A stretch of 64,000 nt of DNA from Cymbidium sinense. Its lineage: Eukaryota; Streptophyta; Magnoliopsida; Asparagales; Orchidaceae. Of the stretch, positions 41,740 through 54,413 are shown one piece after another (the stretch's first letter is position 1; every line of letters begins with the position of its first letter). A model generated the notes under the pieces. It did no database searches. It was not told the origin of the DNA and was given only the letters and a program-made list of their open reading frames with translations. The stretch spans positions 75,627,817 to 75,691,816 of the forward strand of contig CM038220.1 of the NCBI GenBank assembly GCA_021442155.1, read 5' to 3'. The translations under genes were made by a program, and so were the position numbers.

Positions 41740-44582
41740 CATGCAAAATTATTATTGTTGATGGTTGATGTATAAAATGTATGAATGTGTATATGGTATA
41801 TGCATTTATTTTTTTTATCGATTTGAAAACATCACTTCGTGGTGATAAGATGAAAATCGGACGGTGTTCGTGGCCGGGTGCACGCTTATTTTTTTGAAAT
41901 CGCCAAATTTCATAAAAACAAAAGGGGCTTGAATGTGTACATTGCATCATATTGGTTTCTTTTAGCGATTGAAACGCGTTATCCTCATCGAGATAACGTG
42001 ATTAAAATTGATCGGTGCTTCAAAATAACCATCATTTCATTAGTGTGATGGATAAGCAAAATAGTTGATGTAGCTCCTACGTGGGATGATGCGAATCTTG
42101 TCAAAATTTTGTCAAATTTTTTTGACTTAACAAAATAATAATAATTTAACATTAAGTTAAATATAAAATATAAAGTCTAAAGAGATGAATTAGAAAATAA
42201 ATGTAAATGAAATTGAAATGAATTTGAAAGAGATTTGATTACAAATAAAATTGAAAACCTTATTTCAAATAAGATTATAGGGATCAAACTCAAGTTAAAT
42301 TATAAATATGAAATAAACTTGAATTCCTTTGATATACATGAATCTCATAATTGCTTAAAATAATCCAAAAAGAAAATCCTAGTGAATTATTGAAGACATA
42401 TGGTGGGATTAAAACATAACTTATAAGCAAACAAATGTGGTTCAAGTGGGGCTTGAAGCTAACTCCAAACTCATATGAAACTTATAATTTACTTGAAATT
42501 TGGTTATATATATATATTAATCTCTTGAAGTGGAGTTTAAAATAAAGTCAAATTGGGTTTGATCGCTCTACATGAAGAAGATGAAGAACATAACTTGTCA
42601 CCGATGATTTTTGTCATGCACGATCTTTTCAATAAATGTTGCTATTATCATAACTTATTCTAAGTGAACTAAGAATGATTTAAATCAAACACAATCAAGG
42701 TTGGAGAATGAAGATGAAGCTTGATAACTTGCTATACTATGATGAGGGTTAATGGTTAATTAGCTAAGAAGAATTAGTTGAACTTTGTGGCTTATATTAT
42801 ATCATGTGTGAAAATGATTAAAAGAAAATAAGCCAAATGCAAACATAACTTTGAATTCATTTTACACTTATGGGGAGGTTACATGAAGCTTGAAGGCTAA
42901 TTTTCAATTGAGATAGAGCCCAAATCAAGCTCTAGAGTGAGATTCATAAAGAATAAGTCTTATTTAATCCATATATCGTAATGTCTAATTTATAATAGAC
43001 TAAAGAAGGCTTCAATTAAACATAAAATTGATACATATGAGATTTGTTAAGTGTATTTTCAAGTTAAAGTGAAAATCAAATAAATTTATAAGAGGTTTTC
43101 ACTATAACTAAATACATTAGCAAGCATGATCGAGACTTCTTATTGAATAATCAATTTGTATTCAAAAGAAGCTTGAATTCAAATAAGCTGCTTAAAGGAA
43201 GTATGATATCTTGTATGAGTTAGTATCAAATTTGAATGTTGAATATTTTGAGGAATTGCAATTTTGAAATAATGATTATATAAATTAATAAATTACAAAG
43301 TATAAAATTACTTAATGTCTAAATAATTTTAAAAATTTCAAATTTTTAATATGAAGTTATAAATCAATTAAGTTAATTAAATGAAAATTAATTCTTGATT
43401 TTAAAATAAAATTACTTAAATTACTAAAATACATGGGAAGAATATAGAGAATGTAAACTTTTATCAATCTTTAATTATTGATTCTTGATCTTGGATTGGG
43501 TTAACAAAATATAAAATCAATTATTATAAAAATTTCTTAAAAAATATTTGAGAAGCTAATTTTTTCATATGATAGTGATCTAATTCTTTATTATTAAATT
43601 AATAGAATTGAGGATAAAATAGCAAAATAATATATCCAGATGATGGCTGTGTTGAATGAAGATTTCAATCGGAGGGATACTTACCATAAAAATGTGTTTG
43701 CAAGCTTAAAGTGAAATAATCAAAATCAAGTATTAATACAAATATAAAAATGGGATAAATTACTAAGTTAAATAAAATTTAATCTTTAAAGAACTTAAAG
43801 ATAAAACTCAATCCACCTTTCATAATAGTTTATTGAAGGTGAAAAATTAAACCCTAGCTATAAAGGGTGTCAAATCAAATGTATTTCTATATTTACTCTC
43901 AATCAATCTCATGCCGAAGGCGTGGCCTATGTCCTTTTACGTGGTTTGGCCAAGATATACTCCATATATGTAGTTACGGCCAAAATCCTCATCGGTGGTT
44001 GTGCCAAATGACACCATTATATTATGATCACGACTGTAGCCCGTATGCTCCCCAATGGCTTTGCCCTTTGAGTTGTGAATCATTAGGTACACCTGATAGG
44101 ACAAAAAAGCCTCTATCAGCTAAAGTAGACTTAAGCTCATCTCTTTAGACAAACACCACCCCATGTCTATAAGGATTCCTTGGATGACACAGCCCATGGT
44201 TGGTGATAAGGATCCTTCTATTAGGTTGGGTAGACTACCTCCTCTAGTAGGGACCACGAGCGAGATGACCATGGGATCTAGAAAGCGTCATTTCCCAACC
44301 ATTTGCTTTAAGATAATATAATAAATTTCATAAATCTAAATTCTAAAACTCCACGTCTATCCTCCATTCAATAATCTAATGACTAGTCTTAATCAAAAGT
44401 TCTCTCCCAACTAGAGGGTAATTAACTATAGGTGCTTTAATAGAAACCAAGATCTAAAGTCCTCACAAAATGAGGGTGAAATCTCTCTCTATCTTATCTA
44501 CTATTTCATCGCCTTAAAAATTTTGACATTGAACCATACTCAATCAATGTGAGAGATTGGTGGTGAATTTTTGGAGCCCACA
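41740..44582 (+). repeat. LTR block B, copy 6
   Basis: Inverted relative to copy 1. Terminal phrase near 44565; TCTTATCTACTATTTCATC (44502-44520); AT-rich middle 42130-43800; hairpin array 41740-42110 including CGCGTTATC / GATAACGTG (41975-41983 and 41992-42000). The longest complete copy and the best reference for the family. Confidence 0.75.
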
Positions 44583-46002
44583 TAAAGGTTGTAGGTTTAT
44601 TTTCTTTTTTTAATATTTATATTTTTGCAGTCATGGATGATGAGAAGAAAATTTCCTTAAGAAGTAGTATAATTTAAATTTAGGGAAATGAGAAATTTTC
44701 TAAGGTTTTCTAAGTTATGAACTCATTTCTTTTAAGAAAGTCATTTTGAAATGTGCAAAAGTTAAAGAAAGAGCATTTCAAGTTTAGAATTAGCTATAGG
44801 GATTATGCATAAATCTACCAAAGGTTTCCTCCACTTAAAGCACTTCAAAACATTTCATCAATACAAACTTCTCAACTAAGAATTCACATGTATGCCATTC
44901 AATGCAAATGTCTATAGTAGGTGCTACAACTTAGTTTCTTGTTGATATGAATTACTGAAACTTCATAAAAAATCATCAAATTTTCTAAACAAAAGTCTAT
45001 CATAATATGAGCTCCCATTAGTAAGAATGCTTCAATAAAAATAAATTTAATAAATAGATATGTGACTCAACATTTATAGGTCCTTTGTATCTATAAATCA
45101 TTATAGATGTATATATATCATGCTCACAATTGCAGTTGGTTTTTCATGAATACATATTAATTTCAACAATCGATTTTCCCATGTTTACATAAATCAATTT
45201 TAGAAATTGATTTTCTTCTATATACATATCAATTTTAGCATCCGACTTTTATAGTATACACATCCATCTCATCAAATGATTTTCTTATATAGATCCATCT
45301 CTACCCATTAAGCCATGTAAGCATTAGTTCATTCACAATGTCACCTACTTCTAAACAAATATATTGCACCATAAATTAAAAGAAGAATTCCCAATCAAAA
45401 TAGGGGATGGAGTATGGTTAATGATGTAAACTTAGGTAAATAAGTAGTGGAGCAATCTTCTAATCAACACTTTTTTGTGAAAGTTATTATTGATTTTTAA
45501 GCTTATTCTTTGTAACTCATGGAAGAACTATAATGTAAACCTTCTTCTTGATGAGTTAAGCAGATGAAAGTTGTCAGTATGAGAAACAATGTTTTATGAA
45601 ACTCATACATTTGTGCCATAACTACATGTAGGTTATCATATTTAAATTGAACTGAACTATAGTCCTTAAAACCTGGTTTAACTGTCATTTGAAGAAAATT
45701 AGAGTTTATAATTAAATCTATTTTATATAAAATATTTGTGTACATTTAGTAAACATGAAATTAGCTACCAAAAATGTTATTATCACTCATGTAAAAATTC
45801 AATTGTTGTATGGAAAGTAAGGTATAATGCGAGATAAGAAGGGCTCTCTCTTCCTTCGTCCAAACACCTTGTTCGGCCCAAAAATGAACTTTGGAAGTGC
45901 CTTTACCTAGTGAGAGAAGAAGGTATCGTGCAAGAGAAAGTGGTGCGGAAGAAATGTTTTAAATTTGGCACAAGAGAAAAAGATCACAGATGATTACATG
46001 GG
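44583..46002. other. Low-copy-looking DNA between two LTR termini
   Basis: It matches none of the repeat blocks. It is AT-rich with a loose tandem pattern around 45160-45290 (variants of ATCAATTTTAG...GATTTTCTT). The minus frame at 45503-45745 has no recognisable domain. It is bounded on both sides by U5 termini of oppositely oriented LTRs (44582 and 46003), so it may be host intergenic DNA. Confidence 0.5.
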
Positions 46003-48059
46003 TGTGAGCTCTTAAAATTCACCACCGATATCTCAATGAAGAGAGTTTGATTAAATATTGGTTAAATTTTTAGAAGAAAGATGGAATAGTATATAAGACA
46101 CTACCTAGAGATTTTGCCCTCATTATGTAAGGACTTTAGATCTAGTTCTAGGTTTCCTATAAGCGCAAGCACTTATAACTAATTACCTCTCTCAATGTTG
46201 AGAGAGAACTTTTGATTAAGGCTAGTTTAGATTGCTAATTATTTAGTGTATAGTAGTAGCATGTGGAGTTTAAAATTTGAGATTTAGAATTTATGAAATT
46301 CATTGTTATTAGTTTAAAATAGATGGTTGGGGGAATGATGATGCACTCGATTAAGATCCCACGGTTCCATCATCCTGGGATGTCATGGTCCCTAGTCTAC
46401 TTAGTTAAAGGAGGTAGTCGACCCAATTTAACTAAAGAATTCTTATCATTAGCCATAGGTTGTGTTGTCCAAGGAGACATTGTAGACCTGGGGTAGTGTT
46501 TGTCTAAGGAGATAAGTTTAAGTCCACTTTAGTTGGCAGAGAGATTTTTACCTACCAGGTGCACCCTATGATTCACAACTTAAAGGACAGAGCCATTGGG
46601 GAACATGCGGGCTACAATCATGACCATGATATAATGGTGTCATTTGGCATCACATGGTCGGACTATGATAAATCGCATCATATGTGGGCTCTTGGTCAAA
46701 CCGCATGGTCAAAGGACACATGCATCTTATTGGCATGAATTTGATTGAGAGTGATCATAGTATAATACTTGACTTGATATTGGCTCTTTTGTAAGCTAAA
46801 TTTTTCTTAATTTGTTACTTTCAACAAATATTTGTGGAAGGTGGGTTGGATTTTAGCTTTAAGTTTTTTAAATATTGATGATTTTCATTTGATCATTTAT
46901 ATCTTAATAACATGTTAGCTTTTATATTTAAATTAATATTTTATTTAAGTCAATTTGATCTGAAATTATGATTATATTTTGATAAAAGTATCCTATCTAA
47001 TTGAAATCTCCATTCATCATATTCATCATCGGGGTGGATATATTATTTTGCTATTACAGTTCGCCCACTCTATTTAATAATGAGGATCGATCTCATGATA
47101 GAATTAGCTTCTCATATATTTTACAAGTTGAAATTCTTATAATAGTATTATTAGATTTTAGGTTTTGTTAACCCAGCCCCGATTCTAAGACCCAATTGAG
47201 AATTAACCCGCTCGACATCCTTAGACACTTATAGTGTCGAGGCTCATCTGGTGTATTTTTAGATTTCTTGCATAATTTTAAAGTATTGAATTTAAATTTT
47301 AATCATGCCTTATGATATGTGCAAAACTCATCACATTAAGTTCTATGCATGTATTTTAATTCCATAAATTTAAGCATGTGATTGCCTTATAATGTGTACA
47401 CTACTTATTTCATTTAAAGATTTATACTTATTTAATGTACTCTATTATTATGAATTCAAATGCAATGCCACTTCAAGATGGTTTATTAATGCCTTTTGTT
47501 TTGCTTATATGATGGGTTACAAATTTGGTGGTGTATATTATAAGTTTCATTCTTATCGCTTCAACTCCTTTGAATATTTTATTGCAGAATTTCTTATTCA
47601 TTCAAGTATTTTGTTTACATTGGATGAACATCTAACTTATTGTAAATTATTATTAGTGAGATAATTATAAGCCCAATCTTGTCTCAGCAGCTTAATATAT
47701 TATACTTAATTAAATTATTGAATTTATTACTTGTTTAAGCTTCAAATATTATTCTTTCATTATTTCATTTTTTTATTAATTATCACTCTCTATTTTGATG
47801 AAATTTTCTCGTCATATTTGAGTCTTCCCATCATGCTTAAGAAAGCATGCATAGTTACTCTACCAATCTTAAACTTACGCTAAAGAAAGTGTGCATAGCC
47901 TTCAATACATAAGTATTTTGAAATTTGACCTCAAGTCATCCTCAGAGCTACTTTGGAATACTAGAGCCTTGCTTAAGAAAACATGCATAATTAGTGTATT
48001 GCTACACTACATCTTAGAGAATCTTCTAAACCCATCATACTTAAGAAAGCATGCATGGG

Positions 48060-48560
48060 CCTTCAATGCCTGTGTTTGGAATGAAATTCGGCAGCATCTC
48101 GGTATCATCCCCACATGAGGGGCGGCATCAGGAGTACTAAAGCCTTCCCACCAAGCTTATGAGAAGCGTGCATGGTAGGTGTCTTTCTTGCGCTTAAGAG
48201 GTCTTCCAAACCCACAATGCTTAAGAAGAGTGCATAGGCCTTCAATACCTACATAGAGACATCCTAGTTTCCTCGCCATCTTTGGAGTAGCATGTACTTA
48301 TATCTAGCAAATATTTTCAATTGTATTGAAGAAGTATGTACATGAATTTAATATACTAAGCATAATATGCAGTATTTCAAATGAAATTTAGCAACTCCCA
48401 GCGTCATCCGCAGATATAAGAGGTTGTATCGGGAGTACTAAGGCCTTCCCACCATGTTTATGGGAAGCATGCATGGTAGGTGTCTCACCACCTGTGAAGG
48501 GATTTTGCACCTACCATGCTTATGAGAATCATCTTAGGCCTTCAAACCGTGTAAGAGATG
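48060..48560. repeat. Hairpin array of block B copy 7
   Basis: Modules begin TTCGGCAGCATCTCGG (48088) and TTTAGCAACTCCCAGCG (about 48398). The second pairs ACTCCC with GGGAGT. Stems of CATGCTTATGAGAA...GCATG type and AGGTGTCTCACCACCT (perfect AGGTG/CACCT, 48478-48493) replace the CCTGATGA hairpins, yet the trailing AGGCCTTCAA is kept. Confidence 0.6.
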
Positions 48561-48649
48561 GGTTTCCTCATCATCTTTGAAGCTATGCAGAGTACTCTAG
48601 CAAAATTCCCCCTTTGAATTAATCATGAGTGAGTACATAAAATTATAAG

Positions 48650-49500
48650 CATTCATCACATTTTGGTTTTACATATACATTAATCCATGGTGACTATAAT
48701 ACAAATGTAACTACTACTACACCTTCACTTATCAACACTTTACCCCTCTTTTTTTTTTAACATCAAATGAGAGAACACATCCCCTCGGTGGATCTAGCCT
48801 CCACTTTGTCCTCCTCATTCCAAACATCAAAAATCTATCACTCTTTCCAATCTTACTTTTAGACTTTCCAACAAACAACCACATACTCCCAACAAATCCA
48901 TTGTCCCACCCTTTTCATGTCAAATATCAAAACACCACTACTTTCTCTTTGGTGGAATAAAAATTCGTGAAACATCACACTTTAATTATATATAGCATGA
49001 AGAGAGAAACATAAGTCTACAACAATTTAGATCTTATCATCTCATACCTCGTTGGCTCAACTGCTAGAAAAGGGGTTGAAGTAGAGGCTGGCTTCTTGAA
49101 AGTAGTAAGAGAGGGACAACCAAATAAAGCTTGCAGCAGTTTACACAATTGGGAGGTGCAAGCAATGATCAGCTGCTTCATTCGATTGAGAGAAGTAGAT
49201 GGGATGGAGGGCTTCATGCGTTGTTTGACTCGCTGAGGAAGAGAGAGAGGGTCTGCTTTCGGCCAAAAGAGAGGAAGAAAAGGGTTTGCTAAAGGTGGAC
49301 AAGTATTTTACATTCAATGGAGAGAAAAGAAGAGGGGCTAGAGCTTTATTCGAATGTGAATAAGGGAAGAAGTCTCATCGGATAATAGGAGAATGAATGG
49401 GAGTTGCACGCATCTTGATCAATCGAATGAATGAAGGAAAAAAGGGGTGTATGATGCTCAGTTTGAGTGGTGTGAGTGGCGAATGGGCTTAGGGTTAGAT
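48650..49500 (-). other. Transcribed region of RT-7 3' LTR with unrecognised small frame
   Basis: Downstream of the TATA box the minus strand is CT-rich. It has a 66-codon frame (49217-49017) starting MKPSIPSTSLNRMKQLIIAC and containing KPASTSTPF. No family is recognised. This is the slot that holds host-gene pieces in other LTRs, so it may be a captured first exon. Confidence 0.3.
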
Positions 49501-49509
49501 ATTATTTGG

Positions 49510-49517
49510 TATATATA
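49510..49517 (-). promoter_or_regulatory. TATA box of RT-7 3' LTR
   Basis: CCTATATATACC on the minus strand, followed about 40-60 bp later by pyrimidine-rich leader sequence. It lies directly after block A, where an LTR core promoter is expected. It occupies the position of the expanded TA tracts in other LTRs. Confidence 0.5.
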
Positions 49518-49589
49518 GGCCCCTTTTCCTTATTTAAGTGATTAAATTAACCCTAATTAAACTTTTCACAGAACATCATTTTATGATTA

Positions 49590-50083
49590 ATATATATATG
49601 TTAATTTTAGGTTATTTTGATGTTTTAGATGCAATGACGTTTCATGATCGAGGTTCAAATCAACATCGGATTGGATCAATTTCAGTTCAAATTACGCATT
49701 GCCGCTTCTGACCACTCGACATTTGCTCAGACTCGTTTGAATTGAGCAGATAGTCTCATTTGATAGTTTTTGATATTTTAATGCTAACGACATGATCAAT
49801 ATCATGAATAGAGGTTTTTGGTCATCAAAGCCTTTTTTGACTCTACATCGCGTGAACACGTCGAATTTCCTTCTTAATCGATTATTGTCAAATTGTGCAA
49901 TATGTATTATTTTGATCAATTTCAATATTTTGAAACTGATGGTGAAGTTTGTTCATTGATTGGAGATCATTTTGGTGATGTCGAGTGTATTTTGACTTCA
50001 ATTTGTGCATCATTGTATCCGAAGCCGATCGACTTAGTCTTGTGAACTCAACTCGACTGATCTGACATACATGGAGGTCAAAT
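49590..50083 (-). repeat. LTR block A, copy 6
   Basis: Short copy with GCAATATGTATTATTTTG near 49897 in place of CAATATTTATAT, and GTTATTTTGATGTTTTAGATGC near 49609. It follows the same order as the other A blocks. Confidence 0.6.
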
Positions 50084-51515
50084 GCCCTCAACAAATGTAA
50101 TTCATGTATTAGTCATGTTTGCTAAAAACTGGTTGACCTTTCATGTCAATCATGAATCTCAAATTACTTCAACTTCAATTTCAATGGATTCACCGAAGAA
50201 CTTCTTCCACTATATACTCTTTGCTTTGATGGGTTCATTGAAGATCTTTTGCCTTTTGTGTGTTTGTAGATTTGGATTTCTTCCCGGCATCATGCTTGAT
50301 CAAGATGGAGGGATTGATTTGTTTGCTTTTGAGATTTAAAGTTCTTTCTGTCCTAGCTTTAAGCTCGACAGACTTGATGAAGGATTGACTTGATTTGTCC
50401 ATATTGACTTATCAGAAAGTGTATGTTTGTCCTAAATCCCGTGCTTGCTGCTTTTACGGACTCGTTGAAGGGTGCATATAGATGACCTAGCCTTCCAGCT
50501 CATATTAGGTCTATAATATTGAGTTATCTGTCTAGCAATGTGTGCTTTAACAGACTGAATAATCATGGAATTCTTTTAGTTCGGCCATTTCCTTTGTGTG
50601 ACCTATGGAATTACTTCCTTGACCCTATGCTTTTTTGCTTTAGTGGACTTGATGAGAAAATTGGCTTTGATATGTGCTTTGTGCTTAATCGGATCATTTA
50701 AAAAAGGATATCATGTTAGCAATCTGAGATTGAATTGAGGTAGTTCTGGGTTGAGAGTTATTTGCTTAGATTATCTTCGTATATGGCTCAGGTAGAAAGA
50801 AGTCTTGGATTCTGGTTGCTTGTAACCACTAAGTTGAATTTGGTTTGAGTTTGAATAGCTGTCATCATTAGACTGATGAGCAGGGGCTCTTTCACTGCGA
50901 CCTTTTCTTCTGGCTTATTGAGTGAGGAGAGCATCAACAAACCATTTGTGAGCTTGTTGAGCCGACCTTTAGAACTATTCTTGACTTAAGTTGTAATGGA
51001 TTGGTGGTTTGGTCATTAGACTAACGAGCTCTTTCACCATGGAATTTTCTTGCATTTTATTAAGTGAGGAGAGCGTCACAACTCATTTATGGGCTTATTG
51101 AGTTTGACCTTAGAACCTATTTATATCCTAGACTTGTATGAGGTTGATGGTTTCCCAACTTGAAGCTTCCAAATTTAAGAGTTCTTCTGACTTGATCTTC
51201 AAAATTTGATGAATCTGGGAGCCAAACTTTTGATATTTATGGTTATCCTTTCATTCATGAAATTGGATTCTTCTCATTCTTGTAAGAGCGTGCAACTTTA
51301 ACAATAACAATTATAGATATATTCAGGGATCTTGGCATAAAGTTGGATGTCAACCTGAATATATATAAAAAGACCTCCTATTTCATAAGAGAAGATTGAA
51401 TAATCTTGATCATAAAAAATGCTTCCCTCTCTAATAGGGGGATTGTAGACTAATTTAGAAATATATTACAGAGTTTAAACTTATTTAATATAAATAAACA
51501 TAGCTCATTATGATC

Positions 51516-51593
<78 letters not shown>

Positions 51594-51690
51594 GATCTCG
51601 ACTTGAAGCGATGTCAACTTAGTTAAATATACAAAAAATGCCTCTATCTAGGAAGGGGCTTTCACTGATAACTTGAAAATGCGTTCTCTT
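50084..51690 (-). other. RT-7 3' untranslated block
   Basis: No gene. Collinear with 2866-4640 (for example TTTAACAGACTGAATAA near 50545 and 3461). It carries a TA tract at 51519-51590 and the purine tract near the pol end (minus: GATAGAGGCATTTTTTG, around 51630-51648). Confidence 0.6.
51519..51590. repeat. (TA)n microsatellite
   Basis: A 72-bp TA run between GATCATT and GAGGATCTCG. The matching place in RT-1 reads AATATATTTGAGGATCTC, so the tract grew from a short TATAT core. Confidence 0.95.
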
Positions 51691-51959
51691 TTATGAGAGA
51701 ATCTTCAAGAGATATTACATGTGTATTTTATTAGTGCAAGATTCATTTAAGTATTTATATACTTATCTACAATTAGTTGTGATATTTCTTGAGATATCGA
51801 TCATTGATTGGTGGCATCAGTCATTGACCATTCATGTTAATAAGCTGGTAGGCTCCTCCTTACACCTTCTCTATGATGTAGGGACCTTCCCAGTTAGCTT
51901 TGAATATACCATCGATTTTATGATGAGAGATGATTGGCCTTCTCAGTAACAGAACTAAT

Positions 51960-52850
51960 TCACCTTTCTAGAATGTTTGAGGATGTACCAAACTATTGGA
52001 CATCCTGGACATTTCTAAACTTTGTTGAGCTTAGTCTAACTCCATTGAGTGCATCCAACTCTTCTATTCGTAGGCGAGCATTCTCATCTTGAGTAAGATT
52101 GAATTGGACAACTACTCGAAGTGATGGTAGCTCAACTTCTAGTGGTAGAACAGCTTCAACTCTAAATATTAGAGTATAAAGAGTTATTTTGGTCGACATC
52201 TTGTAAGTGGTTCTATATACCCATAATACTTCCATCATTTTAGTGTGTCACTCTCTTTTATTCTTTATGAGAATCTTTTTGAGCAGCTTCACTAGGATTT
52301 TATTAAAAGCCTCTGCCAAATCATTAGCCCTTAAATTATAGATTGATGAGTACCACCAATCAATTTTGTGCCGATTAGTGAATTTGTATATCTTCACACT
52401 CTTGAAAGTCAGGTCATTGTCTAAAATGATTCATCATGGCACCCTGAATATATTCACAATATTATTGGTGAAGAAATCAACGACTCGATAAGTAGTGACT
52501 TCCTTAAACAAAGCAACTTCAGTCCATTTGGAGAAGTTGTCAGTAGCTGCTAGAATGAATTGATGTCGGTATGATGGGGATCAATCAACCCAATTATATC
52601 TGCCCGACTTTCAAATGGCGGATACTATTGTTAGATGTGATTAGGAGGTTGATGAATGAGATCTCCGTGGACTTGGCATTCATGACATTTCCTGGCATGA
52701 TTTACTCTATCTTTCACCATTTATGGCCAATAATATCTCATTATCTTGATTTTAATTGCCATTTTGGGACCTGACTTGTGCGCGTCACAAAGTCCTTCAT
52801 GAATTTCGGACATAACTTTGTTGGATTCATCCATCCCTAAGCACTATAGC
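51960..52850 (-). pseudogene. Integrase remnant, RT-7
   Basis: The frame 52238-51993 reads MMEVLWVYRTTYKMSTKITL, then YTLIFRVEAVLPLEVELPSL and NLTQDENARLRIEELDAL, the end of the integrase core and start of the C-terminal domain (family pattern WAYRTT.K..T..TP..LV.G.EAVLP.E). Upstream text includes ADIIGLI, the first catalytic Asp region, out of frame. The HHCC part is eroded. Confidence 0.8.
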
Positions 52851-53299
52851 CACATTTGTTCAAAGAATCTATGGTACAAGTCGTTAACATAAGAAATTCT
52901 TAAGATTCTTTTATAATATGTAATGATTTATTGCTTGGTAATTTTCTTTCCTTGATATAATGATGAACAACTATCTCCAATCATCTCTTCCTGAAAGCTT
53001 CACATGATTTCTTTGCAATACTTTTAAATTTTTCTGTTTCTTGTACTTATTTTTTGGGAGAGTGAGGAGCAATTTATATTGCCTTTTACTTGCTTTAATT
53101 TGATGTCCCCTCTACCTATGGGGAGTATGGATTTATTTCAGAACTCAATGAGTGGACAATTCAATCAACACATCGTCATCATTTGTGTTAGCCATTTCTT
53201 TTTCCAGTTTAGCCAAGCAATCCGTCTTTCTATTTTTCGATCGAGAAACTTCAAGATAGTTTAATGTTCACAATTTGTTTCATGAGTTAAAGCACTCAT

Positions 53300-53600
53300 T
53301 TATGATAGTATGCTAATTCAAACTTATTAATTTTATAGATGCTCAATACTTGGTTGATCACCAATTACGATTCTCCAAAGATTTTTAAATTTTGGATGCC
53401 AATAATAATAACTTCTTCGAGGCCTGCCACCAATGCCTCATATTCAGCTTCATTATTGGTTTTTAGTTTAGTCAACCAGTATGAATGCCTCATTATACCA
53501 CCTTTTGGTGTTATGAAGATGAGATCTTGCTTTTTTTTTGGGGACAAAATTGGCTTAATAGATGATGCTCAGTCAGAGTATATTTTCTAGATATGTAGCT
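53300..53600 (-). pseudogene. Second RNase H remnant, RT-7
   Basis: The frame 53547-53365 reads LIFITPKGGIMRHSYWLTKL, then KTNNEAEYEALVAGLEEVII. The NNEAEYEAL motif is the hallmark of the archaeal-type RNase H of Tat elements. Asp/Glu active-site positions around NNEAEYEA are kept. Confidence 0.8.
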
Positions 53601-53848
53601 TTTCTCTTTTATGGATAAGCAAAATCTATTCATTAGGTAAATCATCATTGAGTGTTGAATCTATTGAGATAGGATGTGCAGCGAGAACGTCTGCTATTAT
53701 CTATCCCTTTATAGCTTTCTAAGGTACATATGTGATATTGAACTATCATAGGAGCATTGCCCTATGTGCTAAATGACCTGTCAACACTTCAGTAGATCGA
53801 TCTTTGAGATGAGAGTTATCTTGTGCGACAAGATATAATGTTGAGCTT

Positions 53849-54314
53849 TTAGGCAGCGAAGATTAGTGCAAGATAGTGCTTCTCGATCGAAGAGTACTTT
53901 GCCTCAGCTCCTATTAATCTTTGACTTATGTAATAAAGAGCATTCTCCTTTCCTTCTTCATTATGCTGTGTGAACAATGCTCTAATGGATTCTTCTAGCA
54001 CGACTGTATATAAAATGAGGGACTTTGTTGAGATTGGCATTGCCAGAATAAATATCTTTTGATAATGTTAAAAGCTTCTTGATAATTTTTTTGTCCCACC
54101 TGAAAGGAGTGTCCTTCTTCACCAGCTTCTCTCTCTTGGATGCGGATCTCTGATCAACACCTTCAATGAATTTTTGGCTCAGAGTGTGGAATATGAATTT
54201 CTTTAATAAGAGGAATGCAATCAAAATCAACTTCTTCTTGAGAAGATCGAATGAGTTGGTGATGGGATTCCTTGTAGGACTCCCCAAGGTGTCGACCGTC
54301 AGAAATTTCATCAC
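53849..54314 (-). pseudogene. RNase H remnant, RT-7
   Basis: Overlapping frames (54314-53982 and 54040-53849) together carry KKDTPFRWDKKI-like text, LILYTVVLEESIRALF, HNEEGKENALYYISQRLI and SSIEKHYLALIFA. RT is absent: immediately upstream the sequence jumps to the gag region. Confidence 0.8.
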
Positions 54315-54413
54315 ATATGACCTTTTCTTAGGTGCCCATTCTTAATGTTTTATTTATGGTGGATCTCCGGGATGCAGTCGGATGCCATGTTTGCCTTTTC
54401 TTTAAAGTAGTTT

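Larger units (their letters stand above)
40380..44582 (+). mobile_element. LTR-6, plus orientation, lacks block A
   Basis: It ends GGAGCCCACA at 44582 with no primer site beyond, so no internal region is attached. Block B in inverted order occupies 41740-44582. Upstream is a leader or unknown frame (40640-41300) and a possible GEX2-like piece (41392-41670). No TGTTGACC start or block A was found, so the left end is truncated or unrecognised. Confidence 0.55.
46003..50083 (-). mobile_element. RT-7 3' LTR
   Basis: It starts near 50083 after GAGGGCAT (start decayed to TTGACCTCCATG) and ends AGAGCTCACA at 46003, about 4.08 kb, the same length as solo LTR-3. Block A 50083-49590, TATA box 49517-49510, leader/insert about 49490-48650, block B 48650-46003. 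Confidence 0.65.

Noticed and set aside
47392..48118. Plus-strand frames in block B copy 7 as genes
   Set aside because: Corresponding positions in copies 1, 3 and 8 are not open, and the sequence is part of the repeat.
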